Source: Neckera pumila (Eukaryota > Streptophyta > Bryopsida > Hypnales > Neckeraceae). Taken from it: a DNA stretch of 64,000 nucleotides. The stretch covers positions 496,001 through 560,000 of the forward strand of contig OZ018408.1 in NCBI GenBank assembly GCA_963969595.1, read 5' to 3'. Position 1 is the stretch's first letter. Each line of letters opens with the position of its first letter. Below are positions 46,691 through 58,652 of this stretch, one piece after another. The translations under genes and the position numbers were made by a program. The notes beneath the pieces are model-generated. The model was not told the origin of the DNA, searched no databases, and saw only the letters and a program-made list of their open reading frames with translations.

Positions 46691-48629
46691 TGCAAGAATC
46701 AGGTACTCAAGTATTAAGACAAAAATTATTGCTAGCGTACCACCTGTTCAAAATCGTGTAGCAACAAATGCCAAACTTGGTGTCTCGGCAACAGTTTCAG
46801 AAATGGACCCGACGAAAACAAGCTCGGGCCAAAACGAGCTCGGTAGTGACCCACGATCTTAGCCGCTCAAATCAAAACCTCGGCCTCGGACGACCCAGAT
46901 CCGCCCGGCTTGCCGTTAAACCAAGTCTTTGATGCCAGGGAAAGACATGTCAGCCGATTAACTCTTCGATGAAGGCCACCGCACGCAACATTGAAGGCTG
47001 CCCAGACCCCAATTTATCATCCCTCCCCATCATAAACATATGAACATGCATGAACTCTTGAATTGTTGCCCATGAGCCACTCAACCATGCATTCACCCAG
47101 GATTGACTTTATTAAAAAAACAGAAAAAAATCAACTACTATAGTAGTTCTGAAGTAGCCCTTGAAAGCCAACTTTGGAAAAGATTGATGAAATATTCTTA
47201 GAATAGATTATAAAGAATTATAATTTTATATTATATTCTAGTCAGAGTGGAAACTAGATAACCAACAGGGACTCTTCAAAGTTTCCATGAAGGCCAAATG
47301 CGGAGAAGCCACTGCACCACCTTTTGACACCAATCTTGTTATTAAATTGTGGAGGGCCCTATTCCAATCAAGGCACTTACAAAAACTCATTTCAGAGTAT
47401 TTCAAAGTGGTAGAGATCAATTGTTGCCTAGTTCTAGGCTCAGTTTAAGACAAGAAGGCTTTTCCCACATTAAAGTTCCTAAAGTCATACCAATGAAATT
47501 GCCTTGGCAAACATTTACCTTTGGTTGTCCGCTTGTTTGGGCAATATTACTTCTCTTTGGAGAACTTTCTATAGAAAGACGCCATTGATTCCTGGAAGAA
47601 CACTGTAAAGGTGGGCTGGCACGGGGATGTTTGATTCCTGGCCGGTTTGGCAGTATCCTCCTCTAAAATGCATTTCCTTAGTTTTCATAAGATCCTGCTG
47701 CTTTGGGGCTCATATCCATTGTTTTCCTTGACATTCAGTTGTGGGTTGCAACATTCTTTCTAATGCACACTTCGAGCACTTGGAGAGCAAACTTCATCGA
47801 TTATTAGGAGCCTACAACAATTTATTCATGTTTCTCAATTATCTAACTTGTACTTCTAATGTATTGTGTTTGTTTTGTGATGTGTGCAGAATACTAACAC
47901 TACATTAGGGCAGTCTAGAAGGGTTCAAATCCCTTGTTAGTGAAAATGTTTGTTGTTTATTTTAGACTTATATTCTTCATTGAAGAATACTTGTAATGAT
48001 AATTTGACATATATATAAGCATTTCAAAATTTCACATTTTTCTAGCCTTGGCTAAAAATTGTCACTTTTTGACATTTTGTTTTGGAACTTAGCAAATGGA
48101 GCCATCTTCAATAAGGAAAAATAGCCTTGTGTAATGCACTAAAATTTTCTTCATATAGAAACTTGTACTTCACCAAAAAAATTTGGAAATATGCAAAAAG
48201 CTACAATTTGTATACGATTTTATCTACCAAGGACGATAGGTGTCGCAGAAATAGTTATTTTTTTGGTACAGGTATAGCCTTCTGGCAAAAATCAATAAAA
48301 CAAGTCTAGGATTGTTGGTCATTAGAGATATAAGGAATTTGACCCATTCCCGACCACTACCCATTCTTGCTTTATAGATTGTTTTCTTTCCGCTCAATAG
48401 GAGAAGAACAATCATTAATTACGGCACAATTCCCAACGCAGTTGTGGTGTATTATAATTGGCTACAAGGTGATCAATATTGCAACCAATCCTGAGTGGAT
48501 TTGCAACCAGCCCTTGGTCGAAAATATGGAGGTCTATATAATGAGTATAGGTCGAATAGAATCTTCAACGAAAAATTCATAGTAATTATGTTTTGAGAAA
48601 TAAAAATCTGGAAAATTAGGGGAACCTTC
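46691..48629. other. Non-coding stretch
   Basis: No gene is recognised. GC-rich sequence to about 47000 may be promoter or leader of the minus-strand gene starting at 46690. The rest is AT-rich with only short ORFs lacking family features. Confidence 0.4.
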
Positions 48630-49561
48630 TTAACCCCTAAAGTTTCATGACTATATAATCACCAAAAATGCTCCAAAACTGCCATTTCTAATACAACTAC
48701 CAAATTTTTGGAAAAAAACAATTTTTGACACATGTAACCATAGGATCTTGTAGTATGATATTTTGAAAACATGTGGTAAAAATTTCAGAAAATTCCACTA
48801 TGTGGATCATAAGATATAAGCATTCAAAGTCTTGAAAACCATTTTTTCAATCCTGCGAAAAATCGGGCAGCTGCACTTTGCAAGCTCAGTTTTCAATGAA
48901 AAAATGCCAATAAAGGTGGTGCTTCTTTGAATTCAGTTTCCTAAACAAGTTGTCTATATGCATGAAAAATTTCACATCATTTGGAATTGTACAACATATA
49001 GGAAAAAAATAGTAAGTAGAAAGAAGTAGAAAATGACTCAAAATACTAAATTGTTAAAAATTTAATCATGGAATTTAAAAATGCTAATCCCAACGGTTGT
49101 AATGTTGTAATAATCAATCTACATCCTAAGATTTTATTTTTTTCCAAAAATATTGAATATTGAGTTAAATAAACAACTTTAAAGTTTTTTTTAGAGTAGA
49201 GAATCCATAACTGCCCACAAACCAAAAAACCTCATAACTTTTGACTCATTGATTGAAATGGAGTGATTCAAAGCTTTATAAGTATATATAAATGTAGAGA
49301 ACCAATTTCAAAAAAAAAATTCCGGAAAAAATGATTTTTTCTGATCTGCCCAAACTGCCCGGTTACAAAAAAAAGTAACATATCAAGTCACAACTTTTGC
49401 CTCGTATTTCAAAATGTCATGAAACTTGGTATACATGAAGATATTCCTTGCCCCCACCTTCTATTAAAATTTCAGCCTCAAATATGGATATCTCTAGTCA
49501 CACGTACCTGCCCAAAATTTCTATACAGACAAAAAACGCATGTTGGTCCTTTAGGGGTTAA
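48630..49561 (+). mobile_element. TTAA-flanked 0.93-kb element, copy A2
   Basis: The element starts TTAACCCCTAAAGTTTC and ends GGTCCTTTAGGGGTTAA, 932 bp with both TTAA. It has the same sequence and orientation as A3 and is nearly identical to it. Its right end is about 520 bp upstream of the phosphatase start codon, so it forms part of the upstream region of that gene. The ORF at 49419-49631 is a chance frame shared with copy A1. Confidence 0.85.
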
Positions 49562-50078
49562 CTCAATTTCTACACATGGAAAAATTCCTCCCTTGAAGAA
49601 CCCTGCCCTACGAATATGCGTAATTGCTTAAATGGTTGACAATGGGTCGGCTCCCTTACTGTCAGTTTACCCTGATTTCACTGTGCAAAAGTAAAACTTG
49701 GGTAAATTTGGCCCGCCTCACTTTCTACGATTTTTCTACCATCGCGATTTCGGAAATCATTCTCTACAATTTCTTCTCCTCATCCTCGTCTTCGTGGCAC
49801 AAAAGAAGCAGCAGCAGCTGCTCATGACTCCATGCTTATGCTTCCCAAGTCTCGCACCTTGTTGACTTCTTCCCGATTCTCTTAATGAATTGCAAGTGTT
49901 CACATCTTTCTTCCCAATTTGTGCCGCATTGTCGTTGGAGGTTTGCATTGGCGACGAGGCAAGAGGACAACGACGAAGAGGAGGAGGATTTGATATCCGT
50001 CTGTGGTTGGAGTTTAAGTTGTGTGGATGGTGAAACGGTGGCTAATGTAGGAAGAGAGTTTTGCCGTGGTACGCCTTT
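49562..50078 (+). promoter_or_regulatory. Upstream region and leader of the phosphatase gene
   Basis: Between element A2 and the start codon lies a unique region with a pyrimidine-rich tract (about 49765-49795) of the kind found in plant leaders. I see no clear TATA box. A short upstream ORF (from 49885) overlaps the start in another frame. No binding site can be named. Confidence 0.35.
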
Positions 50079-51098
50079 ATGGCATCTGTAGCTGTGTCCC
50101 GAATGTCACTCTGCTCTTTGGTGCAGGGCCATAGCCGGGTTTGCATTGGGAATGTCGGAGGTTGGAATCCCGAATTCAATTCGAGGTGGAGGAGACTTCC
50201 CGTGACAAACGTGGTGTTGGTGTCTCGGCATTTGTTCTTGGGTATGGAGTGTAGACCGAAGCCCTTGTCGCCGGTTAGGGTTTCGAGTTTGTCAGGGGAC
50301 GGGAGTGCGCCCGTGCCGGCGTTGAGCGACGCGGAGCAAGCGGGTTGGGAGCAGCGGCAGAAAGAGGCTGCGGAGGTGAAGGCGCCTTCGGATCCGTTCC
50401 AGTGGCGATGGACGTTGAACTGGGACACCATCACTAGCAACATTATTGTGGGTTCCTGCCCTCGCAGCCCTGAAGACATTGATCGCATAGTAGACGAGGC
50501 GGGCATTGACGCGGTCCTCAACCTCCAGAGCGGCCTTTGCTTCGACGCGCTCAAAATCCCGTACGACGCCATTCGCAAGCGGGCGGTGGAGCGCGGCATT
50601 CTCCTGGAGCGCGTGGAGATTCGCGACTTCGACCACGCGGATCAATCGCTGATGCTTCCCGTGGCGGTTCGGTTGCTGAATTCTCTTCTGGCGAGGGGGA
50701 TGAAGGTCTACGTGCATTGCACTGCGGGAATCAACCGTGCGACGCTCACGACAGTCGGCCATTTGACGTTTGTGCAGGAAATGGATCTCGAAGAGGCCGT
50801 TGCGATAGTGAAATCCGCCAGGCCTGTGGCGCATCCGTACATTGATTGTTGGATGGAAGTGCGACGGAGGTTGCTGGAAGGACGACGAGAGGAAGTCTCT
50901 CGAATTTCGGAAGAGGTTTATGAGGCGAAGAAGACCCCAGAGACCAAGCTTTCCGATTGGGTGGTTGCGGAGAAGCGTGTGATTTCGCAAACGTTTCAGA
51001 GGTACCTGGACACGGACCTCGCGATGCTGGACATGGAAACGGCTTGGTTGAAACGGAAGTTTGAGAGGGAGCTCAAGAGTGGTGGAAGTGACTCCTGA
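50079..51098 (+). CDS. Plastid phosphoglucan phosphatase, LSF2/SEX4-like
   Basis: The first in-frame ATG (50079) follows a TAA at 50043-50045 and gives 339 residues without an intron. The N-terminus (MASVAVSRMSLCSL) is rich in Ala, Ser and Arg, as in chloroplast transit peptides. The dual-specificity phosphatase domain spans about 110-260: an NIIVGSCPRSPED entry at about 122-133, the EIRDFD loop with Asp183 as likely general acid, and the catalytic HCTAGINR with Cys214 and Arg220. Known relatives (LSF2, SEX4) remove phosphate from starch glucans in plastids. Like LSF2, it has no carbohydrate-binding module after the catalytic domain. HCTAGINRAT differs from the HCTAGLGRAP-type signature I expect for SEX4/LSF2, so substrate preference is uncertain. 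The coding region is GC-rich compared with its AT-rich surroundings. No lesion is seen. Confidence 0.85.
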   Translation: MASVAVSRMSLCSLVQGHSRVCIGNVGGWNPEFNSRWRRLPVTNVVLVSRHLFLGMECRPKPLSPVRVSSLSGDGSAPVPALSDAEQAGWEQRQKEAAEVKAPSDPFQWRWTLNWDTITSNIIVGSCPRSPEDIDRIVDEAGIDAVLNLQSGLCFDALKIPYDAIRKRAVERGILLERVEIRDFDHADQSLMLPVAVRLLNSLLARGMKVYVHCTAGINRATLTTVGHLTFVQEMDLEEAVAIVKSARPVAHPYIDCWMEVRRRLLEGRREEVSRISEEVYEAKKTPETKLSDWVVAEKRVISQTFQRYLDTDLAMLDMETAWLKRKFERELKSGGSDS

Positions 51099-52373
51099 CG
51101 CTCATATTGTATGCACATCGAAGGTATTTAAGACTGTAAGTCATTGTGCAATTGCTTCAACAACTTTAGGTTTTTAGTTTCTTTTTGGAAAAGTACTCAT
51201 AGTAATTCTAGGATGAGGAGAAGAAATTGGTTTTGCGATTTTTTATCATTCGCACTAATCTTCACCTCACAAATTGGAGATAGTTTCGGTCCAAAAGTCT
51301 GCAACCCAAAAAAGTTATTATGTCATCAAAGGAAATTGAAATTATTGTACGTTTTTGAAGATTGTAGGTAGGTGAGTAGGTCAAGAATCAAGATTATTAG
51401 TTCCAAAATTAGTTCTAAAATTATCTAGAGCAAGGAGGTACAAGTTGGTGAAATTCTGTAACATATATGAGATTTGAACACTTATTGAGGTAACAAATAC
51501 AAAGAGTTATTTGTATGACCAACAACAATACACATTGCTTTTTGGATAGTTGGATTTGACAATGCCACTTAGAGGCCAAATGTGGCCACTCTTGAGTGAC
51601 AACTGTCTGCAAGGGTGGGGTAGTTGCTTTGGCCCTTGAAAAGTAATGAAGACTGGCCCTCTATCACCTCAACTGAGGGTCAATTTTCTTTTGAGGAAGG
51701 GCACATGCTTAAAATTCGATGTTACTTTGTCAAGCGGGATGATTTTCGGATGTTAACTTTGACTCGATTTTTTGGACATCAATGTTGACACCAATAGACA
51801 TCAACCTTGACATCAAACTGAAGATGCGTTTCTTCTAGTAGGTATGGGTGCTCTTTTCTTGTCTTATAATGTTCATTTGAAATCATGCTCAACCTTGGAG
51901 GAACACCAAGAACGTTTTGTGTCCTTTGGATGGTCAACTAAGCTTTGTGCATATTGAGGAATGGGTGATTTTCATTTGATTATATGTGTGCAACTTTATT
52001 GATGCTATAGCTACATCAAGGAGGTAAGTTCAAGTCATTTTAGTTGTTTTTTATTTTATTTGGGGTAGTTTATCAAAATAATGGTACACTATCTCATGTG
52101 TTTCAATATTTAGAGTTTTTTTCCTTTAATCTCTACACTAAATAGTGCAATTAGGTTGCCCTTGACTAATATCTCGACATTTTATACTATATCAATATCC
52201 GAGTTACTATATAAGGATGCAGAGATGTGGAGAAACATGTGTGCTACATGGGTTGGTACATTGATTCATAGCTTGAGATCAGAGAATGGCTTGTGCCTGC
52301 ACTACGTAACATGAAGTAACTTCTTTGGAGTAAGGCAATCTAATTGTCAAGACAATCCAATTGCACTATTTAG
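51099..52373. other. Downstream non-coding stretch
   Basis: After the phosphatase stop there is presumably a 3' untranslated part, then AT-rich DNA without a recognised gene. It contains the CACTA-like terminal fragment at 51700-51838. Confidence 0.4.
51700..51838. mobile_element. CACTA terminal fragment
   Basis: Several GACATCAA words (TGGACATCAATG, AGACATCAACC, TGACATCAAACTG) lead up to GCGTTTCTTCTAGTA at about 51824-51838. The inverse complement, TACTAGAAGAAACGC, resembles a CACTA terminus with a change in its first bases. No other part of that element is seen nearby, so it is probably a solo end. Confidence 0.4.
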
Positions 52374-52403
52374 TACTACCTCCGTCCCAAAATGATCTTC
52401 CTG
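52374..52403 (+). mobile_element. Stowaway/mariner-type terminus remnant
   Basis: CTACCTCCGTCCCAAAATGA closely matches the well-known terminal sequence of plant Stowaway MITEs and mariner-like elements. Copy A3 of the TTAA-flanked element begins directly after it, so the older element seems to have been interrupted. Its other end was not found. Confidence 0.5.
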
Positions 52404-53333
52404 TTAACCCCTAAAGTTTCGGGACTATGTAATCACCAAAAACGCTCCAAAACTGCCATTTCTAATACAACTACCAAATTTTTGGAAAAAAACAATTTTT
52501 GACACATGTAACCATAGGATCTTGTAGTATGATATTTTGAAAACATGTGGTAAAAATTTCAGAAAATTCCACCGTGTGGATCATAAGATATAAGCATTCA
52601 AAGTCTTGAAAACCATTTTTTCAATCCTGCGAAAAATCGGGCAGCTGCACTTTACAAGCTCACTTTTCAATGAAAAAATGCCGATAAAGGTGGTGCTTCT
52701 TTGAATTCAGTTTCCTAAACAAGTTGTCTATATGCATGAAAAATTTCACATCATTTGGAATTGTACAACATATAGGAAAAAAATAGTAAGTAGAAAGAAG
52801 TAGAAAATGACTCAAAATACTAAATTGTTAAAAATTTAATCATGGAATTTAAAAATGCTAATCCCAACGGTTGTAATGTTGTAATAATCAATCTACATCC
52901 TAAGATTTTATTTTTTCCCAAAAATATTGAAAATTGAGTTAAATAAATGACTTTAAAGTTTTTTTTAGAGTAGAGAATCCATAACTGCCTGTAATTCAAA
53001 AACCCTCATAACTTTTGACTCATTGATTGAAATGGAGTGACTCAAAGCTTTTTAAGTATATATAAATGTAGAGAACCAATTTCAAAAAAAAATCCGGAAA
53101 AAATGATTTTTTCTGATCTGCCCAAACTGCCCAATTACGAAAAAAAGTAACATATCAAGTCACAACTTTTGACTCGTATTTCGAAATGTTATGAAACTTG
53201 GTACACATGAAGATATTCCTTGCCCCCATCTTCTATTAAAATTTCAGCCTCACATATGGATCTCTCTAGTCACACGTACCTGCCCAAAATTTCTATACAT
53301 CCAAAAAATGGATGTTGGTCCTTTAGGGGTTAA
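52404..53333 (+). mobile_element. TTAA-flanked 0.93-kb element, copy A3
   Basis: The element starts TTAACCCCTAAAGTTTC and ends GGTCCTTTAGGGGTTAA, 930 bp with both TTAA. It is nearly identical to A2. It lies about 1.3 kb downstream of the phosphatase stop and inside a Stowaway-type remnant. No ORF of note. Confidence 0.85.
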
Positions 53334-55857
53334 ACAAAATGTTCTAGATTAAGGCTAAAAATAACTTTTTAAAAGCCTGTTTTGCACTATATGTGGACTT
53401 TGGTGCACTCCTATTGTCTAAGAAACTTTGAGTTTTGAAGCCGTTTTCAAAGTGTAGTTTTGGATTATTTTGAAGTGGAATTTTTGGTTATTTTCAAGGA
53501 GCACCAGTGGTTATTTAATTGTTAAGTGTGAGGTCATCATTTTGTGGATAGTTAGTATAAGCCGAAGACCATATGTAGACATCTCTTTTGCCTCCCAAAA
53601 CTTCATCTCTTTCAATTAGGCAATATTCAAAGAGATGCAAAAAATAAAAACAAAAAGTGTTGATTGACCCCTTGTGAGGTATTTTTTCACTAACTTTTAT
53701 TTTTTGTCAAGTACCAGTAGTATAGGGGTTCGTCCATGGATAAGCCAACGTAGTCTATCGTTAGTGCATCTAATGTCACTTTTAAAGTAGATTTAGGTCA
53801 TGTGTAAATTAACTTAGTGAATCATACCTGGAAACTTTATTCTTATACTTCTATTCTTTTTCTTTCTTTCTTTATTCCCAAGTTCTCTCAATTTGGTGGA
53901 CAGTCCATTACCACTAATGCAGACACAATGCTCTATATAGTATTCTAGGGTGGGCAACACATCTTTGGCAACACGTCAGGCTGGGCAACACGTCATATAC
54001 ATAGATGCAACCTATGACCTAATCATATATATACAAGATAATACTTTTAAAGTATACAAATAATTCGTTAATTAACACCTTTTTATGTGTTGGACAACAG
54101 GGCCAGTAATTGCTCTTTATGAGCTTTTTGAATCTATGTGCAAAATGACTACACGTGGCAGTCTTAGTGGGCAACACGTCTAGTATGCAAAGTATGAAAT
54201 GTTTAGGACAAAATACCAGGTTCTTGGTCTTTGAGCTTTTTCCTTCTTTGAGTTTTGGTCAACACGTCTTAGGACAACAAGTCCAAAACCACGGGTAAGA
54301 TGTTCCTAAAACACGCACAAATATACATTCAAACCCTAATCCATACATACAAATTTGAAATCCAAAATTTTAGTTTAATTTATGAACTGTGGGGTCTATA
54401 ATCATTCACAGTCTCGTAATTTGTCCCAAACCAGGGTCACGGCCTAAGGGCCATTCAAAAAATTTAGACTTTTATTTTATTTTGTTTTAATCAAGGACAA
54501 ATTAGACTTAAGTCCGTGATTTCTGACCCTATGACCGTGCCAAAGGACCTAAGACCGTGGGCCAATCCTATGACCGGGGGTCTGAACCCAAGACCGTGGC
54601 TAATAACTGGGCAACATGTCAATACCGTGATCTCAATAAGGCAACAGACCAGGGTATCGGCGTTTCAAACAATTGCTAGGACAATAGGTTTGAACAGGAC
54701 CAAGGCAATCCCTAATTTCTTCGTGCGTTTTGTCGGACTTCGCCGCGCTTCGATTCCCTCCAAATTTCCCAAATTTTGCCGCGATCCACTCCGATCTCCT
54801 GTCGCGCCTATGGATTGGGATCAAATTCACTTCAATTTTGTTCAATTGATCTTTGATTTCCACCGCGGCTTTCTCACAGCGACTATCACACTATAAGGCC
54901 AAAGTCCAAAATTCCTCAATGCGATGTTTCCGCAGCTGCCTTAGCTTCAACTGGCTAACCGATTTGTCAAGCCTGGGTAAACTCACGCACCATTCGCAGG
55001 TAACTAAATCTGATGCAATTTTGATGGTCTCTCTCTGGAGTCAACTATGGTCTTATCGTCTTCGCTGTGGCAATTGAAGCAAGATGCGCCGATTAACACT
55101 TCGATTAGGGGGTGATCGGAAAGCTTACCCTACGAATAGCCTAAGAACTTTTTTGCTTTGGGAGTCCAATTTGCTGTCCATGGTCGATCGAAAATCTTAG
55201 CGAATTCCATGTGTTCTTTCTCAGATTGCTCCCACAACCACCAATTTTTTATCCTGCACTTGGTCGCTCTGATCGGTCTCTGCTATGTTCCGTCGACTCT
55301 TTCCAATTTGGCTTCTGTTCTTTTGCCAACAACATGCACTCTCAGAAAATTCCCCGTCCGAATTTTGATTTTAGAATTGGACAGACTCACAAATCTAGAA
55401 TTACAGAAGAACGCAATCACAGAATTGCAAAATTAAAGAGGTACACACAAATCACACCCACACAGCACATATGAATTTGCACAAAAAAAACTTTGAATTA
55501 AAATGCAAAAGATTACATAGAAATGAGTGATTCCTCCTGAATGCACTGTGAGAGAGAGAGATTTTTTTTTTCTTGTATCTTTCTTAACGTCATGAAGAAG
55601 GCTCACGCCTCTTCCAATCATTTTTTTTTTTTTTTTTTCATCCAATTCCATGCCTCATTCATCCCTTCTAGCACCTTTTGGAATCTTTCATCCATCTACA
55701 CAATTTTTCATCCATTTCATACTTCATCCATCCAAACTACCCCATTTACACTGTATAAAGTTTAAAAATTGCTTTTTGGATTACTTTTAGCTATTTTTTG
55801 CTTTTTAGTATTTTTAGCCTACTTTTGAACTATAATTTCTACTTTTTAGACTACTTT
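53334..55857. other. Non-coding stretch with motif repeats
   Basis: No credible gene. 54516-55436 has higher GC and short ORFs (up to 126 codons) that look like leader or gene-fragment sequence but match nothing I know. T runs occur near 55562-55570 and 55619-55639. The GGCAACACGTC cluster is listed separately. Confidence 0.4.
53952..54620. repeat. Interspersed GGGCAACACGTC motif
   Basis: GGGCAACAC followed by GTC or ATC, or close variants, occurs near 53952, 53967, 53983, 54169, 54257 and 54609, all in the same orientation. Nearby, ACCGTG following GA or AAG recurs at 54530-54600. Spacing is irregular, so this is not a simple tandem array. Confidence 0.6.
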
Positions 55858-58652
55858 CTACATACTTTTCCAATAAAAATTAAAAAGTAACCTAAAAATC
55901 AAAATCTTTATTCTACATAGCCCTCTACTGAATCTATTGACGTCCCCATCAATAGTACTTTGGTCTTTTATTTCTTGACTTGTCTTGCTCTCGAAGTCTT
56001 TTCTTGTACTCATTATTGCTCGCCTTCTAGACTTCATCTCTTTCCAGTAGTTCGTGATTATTGGTCCTCTGATATTCCAGCCATCTTGCCATACAGTCGT
56101 ATCGTTTTTTAAATTCATTGATAAAACACTTGTCAGCTCCATAAAAAAAATGGGTAATTGCCATAATCTCAATCATTTTCAGCCATCTGGTACTCTGGTA
56201 CTGTAACTTTAAAAGAATATGAAATTCAGGTCTAAGAAGGTCAAATTTGTTGACATTGATTATAACACCGTGCAGATACCATCTTCAAAAAGTCATAGAA
56301 AATTGCTGCTCTGAAACATACAGGATCTATGTGTGTGATATGTTGTTCATAAAAATCTCCGTAAGCCTGAGCACATGCTTGTGGAGAATCAAAAGATCCT
56401 GGAATCTTAGGCCAGTTGTATTCTACAGAGTCAATAGTTGCTTTAGGATTCCACTTGTATCTTCTTTCGCATGGACAAAAATGACAGTTAGTGGTAACTG
56501 CAATTGGTGGATCCTTCTGCCATGTAGATGAAATCTTTCGGTAAACTTTGTCATACGGTGTGTCTTCTGTAACAGAAAGTCCATAGTCTTCTACTAACCA
56601 TTCTAGCGCTTTCCATGAAGGTATGGGTCTTTCATCTCTAATGTTTAGAAACATTGCAAAATACTGACCCAAAAATTGACATGTCAAGGGGGATCCTTGT
56701 ATTGGAGTCTTTACTACCAACCAAACTGCAGGTCTGAATGATGGTGGTGGAAGTCCATATTGTGCAGTCTCCTTGACATTGTAAATAAATATGGTGCCTT
56801 TGTCCAGCGCATCCAGTGTCTTAGAGAGTCGAATATATGTCTCTTGAATATTATAGATGTAATGCGTAGCAGTCAACTCACCTCTTTGTGCAATAGCTTC
56901 ACGATTGGTCACAGCTTTCAACACTGTCAATATATTGCCTTGGTCTCTCATATTTTTTCTTAAATGCTTGAGTTCTTGCTTCCACTTTTCTCTGACATCT
57001 TCCTGAGCCAGTAATTCTGGGTTCATGTCTGCTCTGTGATCTCCAATGATAACTCGTCTTTTGCTTACACTAGTTAGATCCACATTTCTTCTATGGTGCA
57101 ACTCTTTCTCCAAATTGATATAATACTTTAAGGCTCGTGCTCCAAGGTCAGCAATGGGATAGAATAAGTGTGACCAGTTGACCAGGGACAAGTCTCCACG
57201 TGTAATCATTTCACAAAGGAGATTCTGCATGTTGTCAAACTTCCCTGCTGTATCCCAGGCTTCGTCAAACTGTTCTTCTGACAACTGCTGACCCTTTTGT
57301 AAGGTCAATATGCTCAGACATATGTCACACTGGAGCTCATATGCTCTGTATAGCAAAAAGGTGGGTCCAGACTCCGACTGTTGTTGCCATGTGCATTGCT
57401 GTAGTCCACTGGTGAGGTTGGTCAATTCTTCTAATTCTTGGTGCAATTCATCGTTCGTGCTGACCAACACTCTAATGATTTCTTCCAGAGCAGCATTGTT
57501 CTCAGGTATAACAACACTAACAACTGGAATTGGTGGTCTTTGTCTGAATTCTTCTAACTCCTTTCTCAGAGTCTGGATTCCTTCTTCCATTATTTCAATC
57601 TGGGATCCTGAAGCTTGAAGTATATCTTGCAGGTGATTTCTTTCTTCTCGTAACTCTTCACATTCTTTTTCAAGACAATAGTTTTCTTGTTTTTGGACAT
57701 CCAAACTCATTTTTACATTTTTAATATCAGCCATTATTTCAATCTTGGCAGTCTCGTGCTTTTTGATTTGCTTCAACCACTCAATTTCTCTGGATCTGTA
57801 AGAATTTATCTCAAAGTTGAGATTCTTCACTATTTCTTTGAGATCTTCGTTCATTTTCAGCAGATCATCCTGAGAATAAGGTTGTTCTTCCATAAGAGCA
57901 CTAATAGGCTGCTCATCATATTCTATTATGGGCCTTTTCCCTTTATCTTTTGTGTGAGCAGGTGCAGATACAACACTGGGCTCTTGTGATGGTAATACTG
58001 GTCCTGTCACTGAAATAGCAGAGAACTCATGCTGGCATAAGCTGGATATCATTAAAGCTGAGACTAGGGTCATTGGGTTACGACTTTTCTTCATTATCAG
58101 CTCCCTTATCATATACTCCAAAGCCAAATCTGCCCAATTAATCTGTTCTCCCCTCTAAGATTTGAGTCCAACATATATAAGAGCATCCGACCCAATTTGA
58201 GTCTGTGAGGAGCAGAAAAAATGTTGATTGATGTAGGTCATCTAAACTGTCAATCCCTCGTCTGATATTTTCTTCAAGTTCCAACCAGTTGAGGTTCTGG
58301 CGTTAGCCCAATTGATACCAAACAGAAAACCCTTGCTCTTGGTATTCAGCCTGGCAGAGTCTGTAACCTTCAATCCCTCTGGACTCAAGTATAAAGCTTC
58401 TGCTATAGTGGCTGGCGTCAAAATAATCTTCTTCCCTTGGATGAAGACTTCGTTCAACTTGCCAAACTCACTTGTCTGTACAAACTCCTTGACCAAGTCC
58501 ATGTCTAGAGGTGGTCCATTGTGATGTATGTATTCCTAGATTCCAGCTTTCTTGATCAGTTCAAGTCTCTCTTCTGTGAACTCTGAAAGAAGCTTGGCTG
58601 GAATATTGCCAAGTGGTATAGACAGAATCTGAAGGTTCCCTTTCTTCTTCAT
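55858..58652 (-). pseudogene. Long retroelement-type ORF of unknown function, decayed
   Basis: An ATG at 58652 starts a frame that runs to 56241 and is interrupted by three TAG stops near 58541, 58242 and 58157. A frame change near 56250 continues reading to about 56030, with further stops after. The front (to about 57980) has a helix-rich layout like the plant transposon-protein domain (LTPATIAEALYLS, MTLVSALMISSLCQHEF). The middle is a strong coiled coil (NDELHQELEEL, EECEELREERN-like blocks), and the C-terminal part has a CHFCPC pair. It lies downstream of, and on the same strand as, the gypsy pol region, so it could be that element's extra ORF or the gag of a second element. I cannot assign a function. 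Confidence 0.5.

Noticed and set aside
47893..47941. tRNA-like fold: ACTAACA pairs with TGTTAGT, with GGGTTCAAATCCC between
   Set aside because: The T-arm and acceptor look real, but the whole is only about 49 bases and lacks D and anticodon arms. It may be a tRNA-derived fragment; not called a tRNA gene.
50292..50990. Long minus-strand ORF of 232 codons
   Set aside because: It is antisense to the phosphatase and results from the GC-rich codon choice of the real gene.
54516..54896. Plus-strand ORF of 126 codons
   Set aside because: Partly made of the repeated ACCGTG/GGGCAACAC words, with no family features and no neighbour context.
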